Assembly: GCA_031289575.1 (NCBI GenBank)
Contig: JAITPE010000295.1
Span: 1-9,766, forward strand
DNA: 9,766 bases
From: Spirochaetia bacterium
Lineage (GTDB): Bacteria; Spirochaetota; UBA4802; UBA5550
Direction: 5' to 3'
Under the pieces are notes generated by a model that was not told the DNA's origin, searched no databases, and saw nothing but the letters and a program-made list of their open reading frames with translations. This document shows positions 1 to 6,674 of this stretch, one piece after another. A program made the translations under genes and the position numbers. Positions within the stretch are counted from its first letter, which is position 1; each line of letters starts with the position of its first letter.

Positions 1-63
1 GAAACTAAAGAGAAATTGAATTGGGAAATATTCTATAATGATGTCCGGGCGGATAGAATATGA
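1..63 (+). CDS. C-terminal tail of a probable type II antitoxin (partial)
   Basis: Reading frame 1 is open from the window edge and gives a 20-residue tail, ETKEKLNWEIFYNDVRADRI, before TGA at 61-63. The stop overlaps the next start as ATGA, which is typical of translationally coupled antitoxin-toxin pairs with the antitoxin first. The tail is charged and aromatic, as expected of the toxin-wrapping end of an antitoxin, but it is too short to assign a family (Phd/YefM, AbrB-like VapB or other). The call rests mainly on the PIN toxin that follows. The start and DNA-binding domain lie outside the window. Confidence 0.55.
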   Translation, partial: ETKEKLNWEIFYNDVRADRI

Positions 64-500
64 TATTATCATATTTTGATTCATCAATCGTTCTATCAAT
101 ACTTTTTGATGAATCACGAAAAATAGAGGCATATGAATATTGGAAAGACTCGCAATTAAGAGTCAGTTCTATTCTATTAAAAATAGAAACAGTTATAAGT
201 CTAAGACGAACATATGAACATAATAAAAACATTTTAACCGATAATTGGTTATTGGAAAAGACAAAAATATTAGATGAATATTTAAATGAAGTAAATTACC
301 AAGTTGTAGGTAAAAAAATAGAACGGGAAATATATTTACGAAAAGAATTATCAAAATGTCGCTCATTAGATGCAATACATATTGCAACAGCAATAAAGTT
401 TAGAGAAATAAATGGCGAAGGCGATACTTGTTTTTACACTTTTGATAAGACGATGCATGAATTAGCAGAACATTATAAATTTAAGACAAATAAATTGTAA
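60..500 (+). CDS. PIN-domain ribonuclease, VapC-like toxin
   Basis: A 146-residue protein, the usual size for a VapC-type toxin. All four expected acidic residues of the PIN nuclease active site are in place: D7 in YFDSSIV at the end of strand 1, E43 in KIETVISL, D104 in RSLDAIHIATA, and D129 in FYTFDKTM. PIN toxins are Mg/Mn-dependent endoribonucleases that cut tRNA or rRNA when freed from the antitoxin; the target of this one cannot be told from sequence. The start ATG at 60 overlaps the stop of the upstream frame, indicating coupling and autoregulation by the complex (family knowledge). The gene is much richer in A and T than the pirin gene 18 bases downstream, which suggests separate, possibly horizontal, origin. 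No key residue is missing, so the toxin is probably active. Confidence 0.9.
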   Translation: MILSYFDSSIVLSILFDESRKIEAYEYWKDSQLRVSSILLKIETVISLRRTYEHNKNILTDNWLLEKTKILDEYLNEVNYQVVGKKIEREIYLRKELSKCRSLDAIHIATAIKFREINGEGDTCFYTFDKTMHELAEHYKFKTNKL

Positions 501-518
501 GAGCCAAACTACTACAAT

Positions 519-1226
519 ATGAAAACCGTATTATACAAAGCAAATACAAGAGGGCATAAAAATCACGGCTGGTTGGACACATTCCACACCTTTAGTTTTG
601 CCGATTATTATGACCCGGAGCGCGTCAATTTCGGCGCGCTGCGTGTACTCAATGATGATGTTGTCGCGGGCGGTGAAGGATTCGGAACTCATCCGCACGA
701 CAATATGGAAATTATCTCTATTCCCTTACGCGGGGATTTGCAGCACCGCGACAGCATGGGAAACGGCAGCGTTATACGCCGCGGGGAAATTCAGGTAATG
801 AGCGCCGGAACAGGAATAACACACAGCGAATTTAACGCCAATCAGGATAAGGATCTCAATTTTTTTCAAATATGGGTCTTCTCCAACAAGGAAGATGTCA
901 CCCCGCGTTACGGCCAGCAAAAGTTTGATTGGAATGCAAAAAATCAACTGACCCAAATTGTGTCGCCGCATCCCGGCAGCGGCGGTCTCTGGATTTACCA
1001 GAACGCATGGTTCAACATCGGCATATTTGATAAAGAGCATTCTTTTGATTACACAATCAAGGCGCCGGAGAACGGGCTTTTTCTTATGGTTATTGAAGGC
1101 GAGTTTGACGCTGGTGGGCAAGCCCTGTCGCGCAGAGACGGGCTTGGCATCTGGGAAACCGGTTCGGTAAAAATAACATCCCTGTCCCAAAACTCGGCCA
1201 TTTTGCTGATAGATATTCCGGTGTAA
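519..1226 (+). CDS. Pirin family bicupin (YhhW-like)
   Basis: A 235-residue cytoplasmic protein of the bacterial pirin/YhhW group. It has the family N-terminal run RGHKNHGWLDTFHTFSF (residues 11-27). The metal-binding cupin motif has H58 and H60 (GTHPHDNMEII) plus H102 and E104 (TGITHSE), which line up with the metal ligands known for E. coli YhhW. Length matches YhhW. The C-terminal half (about 140-235) is the second cupin without metal ligands. Some homologues show quercetin 2,3-dioxygenase activity in vitro, but the physiological substrate is generally unknown. The gene starts 18 bases after the toxin stop without a strong Shine-Dalgarno sequence. It converges on the methyltransferase gene, with hairpins between them. 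Confidence 0.93.
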   Translation: MKTVLYKANTRGHKNHGWLDTFHTFSFADYYDPERVNFGALRVLNDDVVAGGEGFGTHPHDNMEIISIPLRGDLQHRDSMGNGSVIRRGEIQVMSAGTGITHSEFNANQDKDLNFFQIWVFSNKEDVTPRYGQQKFDWNAKNQLTQIVSPHPGSGGLWIYQNAWFNIGIFDKEHSFDYTIKAPENGLFLMVIEGEFDAGGQALSRRDGLGIWETGSVKITSLSQNSAILLIDIPV

Positions 1227-1231
1227 AATCA

Positions 1232-1250
1232 GATTTGCCGAAGGCAAATC
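1232..1250 (-). terminator. Hairpin between convergent genes
   Basis: A perfect 8-bp inverted repeat, GATTTGCC (1232-1239) and GGCAAATC (1243-1250), with a 3-base loop. Read on the minus strand it has a TTC loop and is followed by TGATTTTAC, a short broken T-rich stretch; the plus-strand side lacks a T run. It probably ends the minus-strand operon and may also stop pirin transcription. Strength is moderate because the T tract is poor. Confidence 0.5.
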
Positions 1251-1258
1251 CGCCGATT

Positions 1259-1948
1259 CTATTCGCCCGAAGAATCGCCCGGCCCTTCTTCGGGCATCTC
1301 GTACTGGTCGATCCAGCCGTATTCCCCCCTGATAGACGGCACATCGCAAAAACGGTAAAATGTAAAATTACGCAATGTGTCGCTGTCGCCTATGGTTGTA
1401 TTCTTGTACTTAACCAATTGCTGCTGCAGCGCCGGCCCCATCGGGAATACGGCGAACTCGTTGAATTTAAGCGCGGCCAAGAGTTTCAACGGGCGCAGCA
1501 TGCAGGCGGGCAGAATAATCAGCCCGTCAAAACTGCCAAGCTCTCCGGTAATATCGCCCGCGTCGCCCGCAAACGTGCGTACATTAAAGAATCCGTTATC
1601 AATCAATTTTTCCTTGGCAAGGCGCGCGAGGCGCTCATTGTACTCAACGGTCACCAACTCTTTCACCATGCACGAGAGAACCGCGCTTGAGTAGCCGGAA
1701 CCGGCGCCCACCTCAAGCAGCCGCCATGTATCCTTCGGAGCGAGAATGTCTATCATCTGCGCCAAGAGCAAAGGGTCGTCGCTCTTTTCTCCAAAGCCCA
1801 CGGGCAGCGGCCTCATCTCATAGTAATTCATGCCGACAGTTTTTGGGAAAAAAACTTCCTGTTCAACATAGGCAAAGGCGTCAAGTACAGGCCCGCTTAT
1901 ATTGTTCTTTTTAAGCTCTCTCAAAAATTTTTCTTTTTCGGTTTTCAT
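1259..1948 (-). CDS. Protein-L-isoaspartate O-methyltransferase-like protein
   Basis: A class I SAM-dependent methyltransferase, 229 residues from ATG at 1948. SAM motif I is LLEVGAGSGYSSAVL (residues 77-91), with acidic E102 in TVEYN as expected for ribose binding. The segment before it (RPLPVGFGEKSDDPLLLAQMI, about 46-66) sits where isoaspartate methyltransferases have their active-site TISQPY-type loop, but that loop is not well preserved. Family members repair isomerised aspartate in aged proteins; because of the loop, call it PCMT-like. An in-frame TTG at 1972 would add eight residues and overlap the permease gene by 11 bases; the ATG 13 bases after the permease stop is preferred. It is the last gene of the operon. 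Its C-terminus (EMPEEGPGDSSGE) is encoded by a hairpin-forming stretch. Confidence 0.8.
   Translation of the reverse strand: MKTEKEKFLRELKKNNISGPVLDAFAYVEQEVFFPKTVGMNYYEMRPLPVGFGEKSDDPLLLAQMIDILAPKDTWRLLEVGAGSGYSSAVLSCMVKELVTVEYNERLARLAKEKLIDNGFFNVRTFAGDAGDITGELGSFDGLIILPACMLRPLKLLAALKFNEFAVFPMGPALQQQLVKYKNTTIGDSDTLRNFTFYRFCDVPSIRGEYGWIDQYEMPEEGPGDSSGE
1265..1295 (-). other. 10-bp inverted repeat inside the 3' end of the methyltransferase gene
   Basis: GCCCGAAGAA (1265-1274) and TTCTTCGGGC (1286-1295) are perfect complements around an 11-base GC-rich loop. The structure lies in the last dozen codons of the gene, just upstream on the transcript of the hairpin at 1232-1250. The two stems in a row suggest an RNA 3'-end structure that terminates or stabilises the operon mRNA; this is inference from the sequence. 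Confidence 0.6.
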
Positions 1949-1961
1949 TTTTATGCCGGAA

Positions 1962-2744
1962 TCAAAGATCAAGAAATGTAAGAAGATATGTCAAAAAATA
2001 ATCGGACACAAGTATTGTCATGGATGATATTACCACAGCCGCAATGGTTGACTTTCCAACGCCTTCGGCGCCTCCGCTTGTTTTAAAACCGCGGTAGCAT
2101 GATACGATCGCAATGATTACGCCGAAGAAGACCGATTTAACAATGCCCGATACAAACGATGTTATATCAACATACTGAACTATATTTTCAAGATACTTTT
2201 CGGGCGTAATCCCAAGACTAAAGAAGGCTATGAACGCGCCGCCCAAAACTCCCATTAGATCTGTAATCACAGTGAGAGCGGGAACCATTACAAAGCATGC
2301 AATGAAACGCGGCGCCGACAGGTACTGTATTGGGTTGGCCCGCAGCGTGCGCAGAGCGTCAATCTGCTCCGTAACCTGCATTGTGCCTATTTCCGCGGCA
2401 ATGGACGAGCCGACCCTGCCCGCCAAGAGCAGCGCGGTCATTACCGGACACAATTCTCTGAACATGGCAATGGTGACCGCGCTGCCTATAAACTGCGACG
2501 ACCCTGACATGAGAGAATCCATTGCCTTGCCTATTTGCAGCGCCATGACCATGCCTGTGAAAAAAAGCGTTATGGCAGTAACCGGAATTGACTTGCAGCC
2601 TATCTCAAGCATTTGGTTTATTATGCTCTTTCCGTCAAAGGGCGGACGGAATATCCACACAATAGTTTCTTTGAAAAAAATAAAATATCCGCCGATGCCT
2701 TCTACAGCGGCAAGCATGGGTTTCAATCTGTCAACTATGCTCAT
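1962..2744 (-). CDS. MlaE-family ABC transporter permease
   Basis: A 260-residue integral membrane protein with the hallmark MlaE region: RELCPVMTALLLAGR (96-110), VGSSIAAEIGTM (111-122) and VTEQIDALRTL (124-134). It also has YRGFKTSGGAEGVGKST (217-233), typical of the cytoplasmic loop before the last helix. About five to six membrane segments are visible (roughly 52-72, 86-108, 145-177, 198-216, 234-257). MlaE permeases work with an MlaF ATPase and an MCE (MlaD) protein to move phospholipid between the envelope membranes of diderm bacteria. Neither partner is in the window; the next gene is the methyltransferase. The start ATG overlaps the dnaB stop as ATGA, so translation is probably coupled to dnaB. 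There is no clear Shine-Dalgarno of its own. Confidence 0.93.
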   Translation of the reverse strand: MSIVDRLKPMLAAVEGIGGYFIFFKETIVWIFRPPFDGKSIINQMLEIGCKSIPVTAITLFFTGMVMALQIGKAMDSLMSGSSQFIGSAVTIAMFRELCPVMTALLLAGRVGSSIAAEIGTMQVTEQIDALRTLRANPIQYLSAPRFIACFVMVPALTVITDLMGVLGGAFIAFFSLGITPEKYLENIVQYVDITSFVSGIVKSVFFGVIIAIVSCYRGFKTSGGAEGVGKSTIAAVVISSMTILVSDYFLTYLLTFLDL

Positions 2745-4090
2745 ATAAGACTCGCGAATTCAAATCCTTCATGCTGCCGGTCCAGATCGCCGAATTTTGT
2801 GTATTGGGCAAAGAACTTAAGGCTCACGGTTCCTATAGGGCCGTTCCTCTGCTTGGCTATTATGAGATCGACCTCTCCCTTTCTTTCGCTGTCTTCCTTT
2901 GATTTTTCCTCGCTGTAAATGAATATAACAACATCGGCGTCCTGTTCTATGGCTCCGGATTCTCTCAGGTCGGCAAGAGTCGGGACATGGCCCGTTCTCT
3001 GTTCAACCGCGCGCGAAAGCTGGGCAAGCGCCATCACGGGAACATCGAGTTCGCGCGCGAGCTGTTTCAATGAACGGGTTATTTCGGCAATTTGTAAATG
3101 GCGGTCAATGCGCGACATGCTTGTAATAAGCTGCAGATAATCCACAATGATCAGGCTTATGGGAGTCTTATTAGCGAGTATTCTGGCCTTTGATCTCATT
3201 TCCATGATATTTACAGACGGCGTATCGTCTATAAATACCCTTTCCTTTCCCAAAGCCTCTTTCGCTGCGAAAAGCCTTTTGAGTTCCTCGGGTTTTATTC
3301 TTCCGGTGCGGACAAGCTGCGAGTCAACCATTGACTGTATACACAAAAGCCTGAGCGCGAGCTGCTGCGCCGGCATCTCAAGCGAGAAAAACAGAACGGC
3401 CTTTTCGGGCTCCTTGAGGGCAATGTTATTCATCATGTTAACCGCAAGCGCGGTTTTTCCCATGCCCGGCCGCGCCGCTACAATAATCAGTTCGGAGCCG
3501 TGAAAACCGGTAAGCAGTTCATCAAGCATTTGGAAACCGCTGGGCGTTCCTGTTACAGACTTTTTTGTATCATACCATTGTATAATATCGTTCATGGTAT
3601 CTTTTAGAATTTCATCAAGCTGCCTGTAGGTGGAAGTGATGCGCCTTTCGGTAACGGCAAATACATTGCGTTCTATTTCATCAATAACTTCGGCTGTTTC
3701 TCTTGACTGGTCGTAGCATTGTTCAATGGATTTTGTGGAAACGTCTATGAGGCTTCTGCGTATGCTCAGTTCCTTGATTCTCTTCGCGTAGAATCCGGCA
3801 TTGGCCGATGTGGAAACCGACTGGTAAAAAGACGCAAGGGCGCTGTAGCCGCCGATTTTTTCCAAAAGGTTTTGGTCGGACAAACGCTGCCTGAGCGTAT
3901 TTACATCAACAGGCATGCTCTTCGCCTCAAGCTCTATTATGGCGCTAAAGATTATGCGATGCGTCTCAAGGTAGAAATCCTCCGGACGGAGGATTTCTGT
4001 TACCCTGTAGAGCGCGTCCCGGCTCAGCAGTACCGAAGCAATACAGGCTGTTTCGGTATCGTTATCCTGTGGGGGAAGGTCAATATTCAT
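2741..4090 (-). CDS. dnaB: Replicative DNA helicase DnaB
   Basis: A full-length 449-residue DnaB. The N-terminal primase-interacting domain (about 5-105) starts from PPQDNDTETACIASVLL. A linker to about 175 leads to the RecA-like motor: Walker A AARPGMGKTA (205-214, K212), FSLEM (235-239), Walker B LIIVDYLQL (313-321, D317), AQLSRAVEQR (356-365), DLRESGAIEQDAD (374-386) and KQRNGPIG (413-420). It is the hexameric 5'-3' helicase that opens the replication fork and loads primase. It starts 13 bases after rplI, without a strong Shine-Dalgarno. The tail IGTVSLKFFAQYTKFGDL is ordinary for the family; no intein or insertion is seen. Confidence 0.98.
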   Translation of the reverse strand: MNIDLPPQDNDTETACIASVLLSRDALYRVTEILRPEDFYLETHRIIFSAIIELEAKSMPVDVNTLRQRLSDQNLLEKIGGYSALASFYQSVSTSANAGFYAKRIKELSIRRSLIDVSTKSIEQCYDQSRETAEVIDEIERNVFAVTERRITSTYRQLDEILKDTMNDIIQWYDTKKSVTGTPSGFQMLDELLTGFHGSELIIVAARPGMGKTALAVNMMNNIALKEPEKAVLFFSLEMPAQQLALRLLCIQSMVDSQLVRTGRIKPEELKRLFAAKEALGKERVFIDDTPSVNIMEMRSKARILANKTPISLIIVDYLQLITSMSRIDRHLQIAEITRSLKQLARELDVPVMALAQLSRAVEQRTGHVPTLADLRESGAIEQDADVVIFIYSEEKSKEDSERKGEVDLIIAKQRNGPIGTVSLKFFAQYTKFGDLDRQHEGFEFASLI

Positions 4091-4103
4091 TTTAACCGCT
4101 AAG

Positions 4104-4547
4104 TCAGGCTTTTTCTACAAAGACCTTTATATTCGCGGCAATGCCCTCATCAAGCTTGAGCGCTATGCTGTACTCGCCGAGTTCCTTGATGGGAGCGTCG
4201 AGCGCAATCTTGCGTTTATCCACTTCGAAGCCTTCTTCTTTCAGCTTTTTGGCTATATCAATTGGCGTAACCGAACCGAAGAGTTTATCCTCTTCTCCCA
4301 CCTGAACCTTAATATGAAGTTCTCTGCCGGCAACATCGGCCGCGGCCTTTTCGCTTGACTTGCGGCGTTTCTCTTTCTTCAGCTTTATAATTTTCTTTTG
4401 GTGCTCAATTACACGGCTGCCTGCTTCACTTGATACAATAACTAATTTCTTGGGAAGCAGATAATTGCGGGCATAACCATCCGCAACATCTTTTATATCC
4501 CCGGCATCTCCCAGATTCGGGACATCCTTCTGAAGTATAACTTTCAC
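4104..4547 (-). CDS. rplI: 50S ribosomal protein L9
   Basis: 147 residues, the normal length. The N-terminal rRNA-binding domain reads MKVILQKDVPNLGDAGDIKDVADGYARNYLLPKKL, with the family signature G-x-x-x-x-V-x-x-G-Y-A-R-N-Y-L-x-P at about 16-32. A long charged helix (about 40-75, very Lys/Arg-rich) joins it to the C-terminal domain (ELHIKVQVGEEDKLFGSVTPIDIA). L9 sits at the base of the L1 stalk and limits frameshifting (family knowledge). The start codon is GTG at 4547, fixed by a strong Shine-Dalgarno, AAAGGAG, 6 bases upstream. About 40 bases containing a hairpin separate it from the upstream DUF2232 gene, the widest gap in the operon. Confidence 0.98.
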   Translation of the reverse strand: MKVILQKDVPNLGDAGDIKDVADGYARNYLLPKKLVIVSSEAGSRVIEHQKKIIKLKKEKRRKSSEKAAADVAGRELHIKVQVGEEDKLFGSVTPIDIAKKLKEEGFEVDKRKIALDAPIKELGEYSIALKLDEGIAANIKVFVEKA

Positions 4548-4553
4548 AGCGGT

Positions 4554-4560
4554 CTCCTTT
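4554..4560 (-). promoter_or_regulatory. Shine-Dalgarno site deciding the GTG start of rplI
   Basis: AAAGGAG on the minus strand, spaced 6 bases from GTG at 4547-4545. No ATG at a suitable distance competes, and the protein begins MKVILQ as L9 usually does. Confidence 0.85.
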
Positions 4561-4577
4561 TTATCTTATTTGCGGCA

Positions 4578-4603
4578 AACAGCGGCATTAACTGCCGGCT
4601 GTT
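4578..4603 (-). other. Hairpin overlapping the DUF2232 stop codon
   Basis: AACAGC-GGCA (4578-4587) pairs with TGCC-G-GCTGTT (4593-4603), ten base pairs with one bulged G and a TTAAC loop. The TAA stop of the DUF2232 gene (4588-4590) lies in the loop. No T run follows on the minus strand, so this is unlikely to be a full terminator. It may be an RNA processing or stability element, or partial attenuation, separating rpsF-ssb-rpsR-DUF2232 from rplI-dnaB (inference). Confidence 0.5.
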
Positions 4604-5448
4604 TTGTTGTCTCCAATGCGTATTTTTCTAAAATCGGCCCACAGATCAAGAAGTCCGAAACCCGCGAGCATAATAACTAAAAAAACTCCGACACTCATGC
4701 TGAAAAAAAACAGCAGAATTACAAGTATAACCATAAGGTAATCCGGCATATTTTTCTTCTTTAAAAAAAAGCTGACTATTCCAAGCGCCTGTACTAAATA
4801 CAGCGCCGATATTATAAGCGCGCCGTTTAAAGCCGCCGTAAAAACCGTCTTGTTTCCGCCGCCTAAAAGAACTGCTGCCCATGCCCCTATGAGAGGAAAG
4901 ACAATATAGCCGTTAAGGTCGAACGATGGAAGCCCGTTTACAGGCAGCTCTCTTTTATAAAGAAACAAGAAGAATTTTACCGTAATATAGCCTATTCCTG
5001 AAAATACAAGCGCGTATATAAATACAACAAAAGGAAAAATATTCTTTATCACATCTACAAACACATTCACAAAACCGGCCATAGCCTCTTTCTCTTCTTT
5101 TGATACTCCATCGGCCTTCATGAAAAGCTCGGTCATTTGCTTTTTTGAATCCGCAATAATATCGTTCCCCTTAGATAGTTTCCAATAGTAATCTCCGGAG
5201 AGAAGAGCCGTTATAAGAATGGGCACGGCAAGCACATAACGCATCAAAGATATTTTTTTGATGATGATGAAGCCCGCAGCCCAGCCTATAATTATGACGC
5301 AGGCAAAAGCAACAATACTGCCCGAATCAAGCCCCACAGCGGCAGCTGAAACAACAAGCGGAAGCAAAATTGCAAACGTCCACCAGCCCAGACGGTAAGC
5401 AAAATACGCCGACCCAAAAAGAAGAACGGGCAATAGCAAAAGAAACAT
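4588..5448 (-). CDS. DUF2232 / YybS-like integral membrane protein
   Basis: A 286-residue, very hydrophobic protein with about eight predicted membrane segments, near residues 1-19, 23-40, 44-63, 69-85, 129-164 (one or two), 181-196, 203-229 and 236-267. A soluble stretch rich in Lys and Glu lies at about 90-122. It ends in FGLLDLWADFRKIR, a helix-then-charged-tail ending that resembles YybS/DUF2232 proteins. In Firmicutes, DUF2232 genes sit in this same rpsR-rplI neighbourhood, which supports the call. The biochemical function of the family is unknown. The start is ATG at 5448, 14 bases after the rpsR stop, with only a weak ribosome site. The assignment rests on topology and position rather than a catalytic motif. 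Confidence 0.75.
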   Translation of the reverse strand: MFLLLLPVLLFGSAYFAYRLGWWTFAILLPLVVSAAAVGLDSGSIVAFACVIIIGWAAGFIIIKKISLMRYVLAVPILITALLSGDYYWKLSKGNDIIADSKKQMTELFMKADGVSKEEKEAMAGFVNVFVDVIKNIFPFVVFIYALVFSGIGYITVKFFLFLYKRELPVNGLPSFDLNGYIVFPLIGAWAAVLLGGGNKTVFTAALNGALIISALYLVQALGIVSFFLKKKNMPDYLMVILVILLFFFSMSVGVFLVIMLAGFGLLDLWADFRKIRIGDNKTAGS

Positions 5449-5462
5449 ATCTTGCAGGCATC

Positions 5463-5888
5463 CTATTTTTCAACAAACGGAAGCAGCGCGATAATTCTCG
5501 CCCGCTTGATTTCCCGAGCCACATCTCTCTGGTGCTTGGCGCATGTTCCGGTAATTCTCCGGGGAAGTATTTTTCCGCGGTCCGTTATGAAATTCTCAAG
5601 AATATCCGCTCTCTTGTAGTCGATGGAAAATGACTTATCGTGACAAAAACGGCATACCTTCTTTTTAAAACGTGAAGGTCTCTGTCCGTCCTTAAACCCT
5701 GCATCCTTTCTTGGACGGCCTGTTCTCCTTTGCGTGTCATCAACCGGAGCGGGTGTTTCTCCCGCGGCCGGCGCGCCCTCTACAACAGATGGCGCAACAG
5801 ATGGAACCGGTTCAACAGTCTCAACAGTTTCAACAGTCTCATGTACGGCCGGTTCCTCAACTTCTGTTTTATTTATTTCGTCTGACAT
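5463..5888 (-). CDS. rpsR: 30S ribosomal protein S18 with long N-terminal extension
   Basis: 141 residues, about twice the usual S18. The canonical part runs from about 75 to the end: [64 protein letters not shown]79 and C82 (CRFC) with C116 and H119 (CAKH) form a probable zinc site of the C+ type of S18. The first 70 or so residues are an acidic, Pro/Ala/Val/Thr-rich, low-complexity tail ([18 protein letters not shown]) that becomes basic at 54-73. The corresponding DNA holds short tandem repeats. S18 binds S6 on the platform of the 30S subunit. The start ATG at 5888 has AAGGAG 5 bases upstream, so the extension is genuinely within the translated frame. Confidence 0.96.
   Translation of the reverse strand: MSDEINKTEVEEPAVHETVETVETVEPVPSVAPSVVEGAPAAGETPAPVDDTQRRTGRPRKDAGFKDGQRPSRFKKKVCRFCHDKSFSIDYKRADILENFITDRGKILPRRITGTCAKHQRDVAREIKRARIIALLPFVEK
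5783..5837 (-). repeat. Short tandem repeats in the rpsR extension
   Basis: Two direct repeats lie side by side. The 10-mer CAACAGATGG occurs at 5783-5792 and 5795-5804 (period 12). A 9-base unit, TTCAACAGT or CTCAACAGT, occurs three times at 5811-5837. On the coding strand they encode PSV-A-PSV and TVETVE. Both periods are multiples of three, so unit gain or loss keeps the frame. Confidence 0.8.
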
Positions 5889-5905
5889 ATAGTCTCCTTA
5901 TTTGC

Positions 5906-6352
5906 TCAAAATGGGATATCGTCATCGGAGAATGGGTTGTTATCAATCTCCTGAGGTTGAGGCACATCCTGATAGGACGCGTTTATATCTATCTGGGGGG
6001 CATCCCCTCCAGAAGATGATTCACGCGGAGACAGAAACTGGATGTTGTCGGTTATTACCTCTACGGTTGAACGCTTGTTTCCATTCTGATCATCCCATGA
6101 ACGCTGCTGCAGCCGTCCCTCAATCCCTATGCGGTTTCCTTTTTTACAGTACTGAACTATGAGTTCCCCGAGTTTACCCCAGGCAACACAGTTGAAGAAA
6201 CTGGCTTGTTCTTTTTTTTCATTATTGGACGTATAACTTCTGTTGTTCGCTATAGAAAAACTGGCGACGGCCGTTCCCCCAGCGGTATAGCGCAATTCCG
6301 GATCGCGCACAAGCCGTCCAATCATGAATACCCTATTAAGATCACTTGGCAT
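5906..6352 (-). CDS. ssb: Single-stranded DNA-binding protein
   Basis: 148 residues. The OB fold spans about 1-107: LNRVFMIGRLVRDPELRYTAGGTAVASFSIANNR at the N-terminus, then FFNCVAWGKLGELIVQYCKKGNRIGIEGRLQQRSW, with conserved W58 and W85. A flexible linker follows, and the acidic tip NPFSDDDIPF, which recruits replication and repair partners, is intact. SSB coats single-stranded DNA at the fork as a homotetramer. The start ATG at 6352 has AGGAG about 8 bases upstream, overlapping the rpsF stop TAG. Being between rpsF and rpsR is the standard bacterial arrangement. Confidence 0.98.
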   Translation of the reverse strand: MPSDLNRVFMIGRLVRDPELRYTAGGTAVASFSIANNRSYTSNNEKKEQASFFNCVAWGKLGELIVQYCKKGNRIGIEGRLQQRSWDDQNGNKRSTVEVITDNIQFLSPRESSSGGDAPQIDINASYQDVPQPQEIDNNPFSDDDIPF

Positions 6353-6362
6353 ATCATTTCTC

Positions 6363-6650
6363 CTACGCTATTTTTTGATTGGGAAGTTTTACGAAGAGGC
6401 TTCGCAGAAATCCGGTATTAAGGCCGAACTCGGTTGTTACTTTTTTTACCGTTTCGGGCAAAGACTGCACTACAGAAAAAAAATAGTAGCCTTCTTTTTC
6501 ACCATCGATCTGATAAGCGAGCTTTTTGGTTCCCCAGGAATCTTCTTTTTCAATAACAACACCGTGTTTTTCAAGAATCTCTTTGGTTTTTACGGTGAGA
6601 GCGTCTTTTTCCTGATTTCTGAGAATTACAGTAAGTTCGTATCTATTCAC
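6363..6650 (-). CDS. rpsF: 30S ribosomal protein S6
   Basis: 95 residues from a GTG start at 6650: (M)NRYELTVILRNQEKD, the usual S6 opening, then EILEKHGVVIEKEDSWGTKKLAYQIDGEKEGYYFF, the family core with W-G-x-K-K-L-A-Y. S6 pairs with S18 on the 30S platform. The frame stays open upstream to an ATG at 6734, but that would add 28 non-S6 residues crossing two hairpins; AAGGAGG 5 bases before the GTG decides the start. First gene of the minus-strand operon. The stop overlaps the ribosome site of ssb. Confidence 0.97.
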   Translation of the reverse strand: MNRYELTVILRNQEKDALTVKTKEILEKHGVVIEKEDSWGTKKLAYQIDGEKEGYYFFSVVQSLPETVKKVTTEFGLNTGFLRSLFVKLPNQKIA

Positions 6651-6655
6651 TTTTT

Positions 6656-6662
6656 CCTCCTT
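6656..6662 (-). promoter_or_regulatory. Shine-Dalgarno site deciding the GTG start of rpsF
   Basis: AAGGAGG on the minus strand, 5 bases before GTG at 6650-6648. It rules out the longer reading from 6734. Confidence 0.9.
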
Positions 6663-6674
6663 CCTATGGTATAA

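Noticed and set aside
726..1349. 207-codon open frame on the minus strand over the pirin gene
   Set aside because: It lies opposite a clear pirin coding region and spans a convergent junction, has low-complexity Arg/Ala-rich sequence and no ribosome site or family motif.
1235..1690. Plus-strand open frame over the methyltransferase gene
   Set aside because: Antisense to a methyltransferase with intact SAM motif; no start signal or recognisable domain.
1949..1972. TTG start giving the methyltransferase eight more residues
   Set aside because: It overlaps the permease gene, has no ribosome site, and an ATG follows in frame just after the permease stop.
2230..2748. Plus-strand open frame over the MlaE permease gene
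   Set aside because: Antisense to a permease with hallmark motifs; its composition merely mirrors hydrophobic codons.
5783..5837. Possible CRISPR-like or mobile repeat
   Set aside because: The repeats are only 9-10 bases, in coding frame, without unique spacers; they are low-complexity codon repeats in rpsR.
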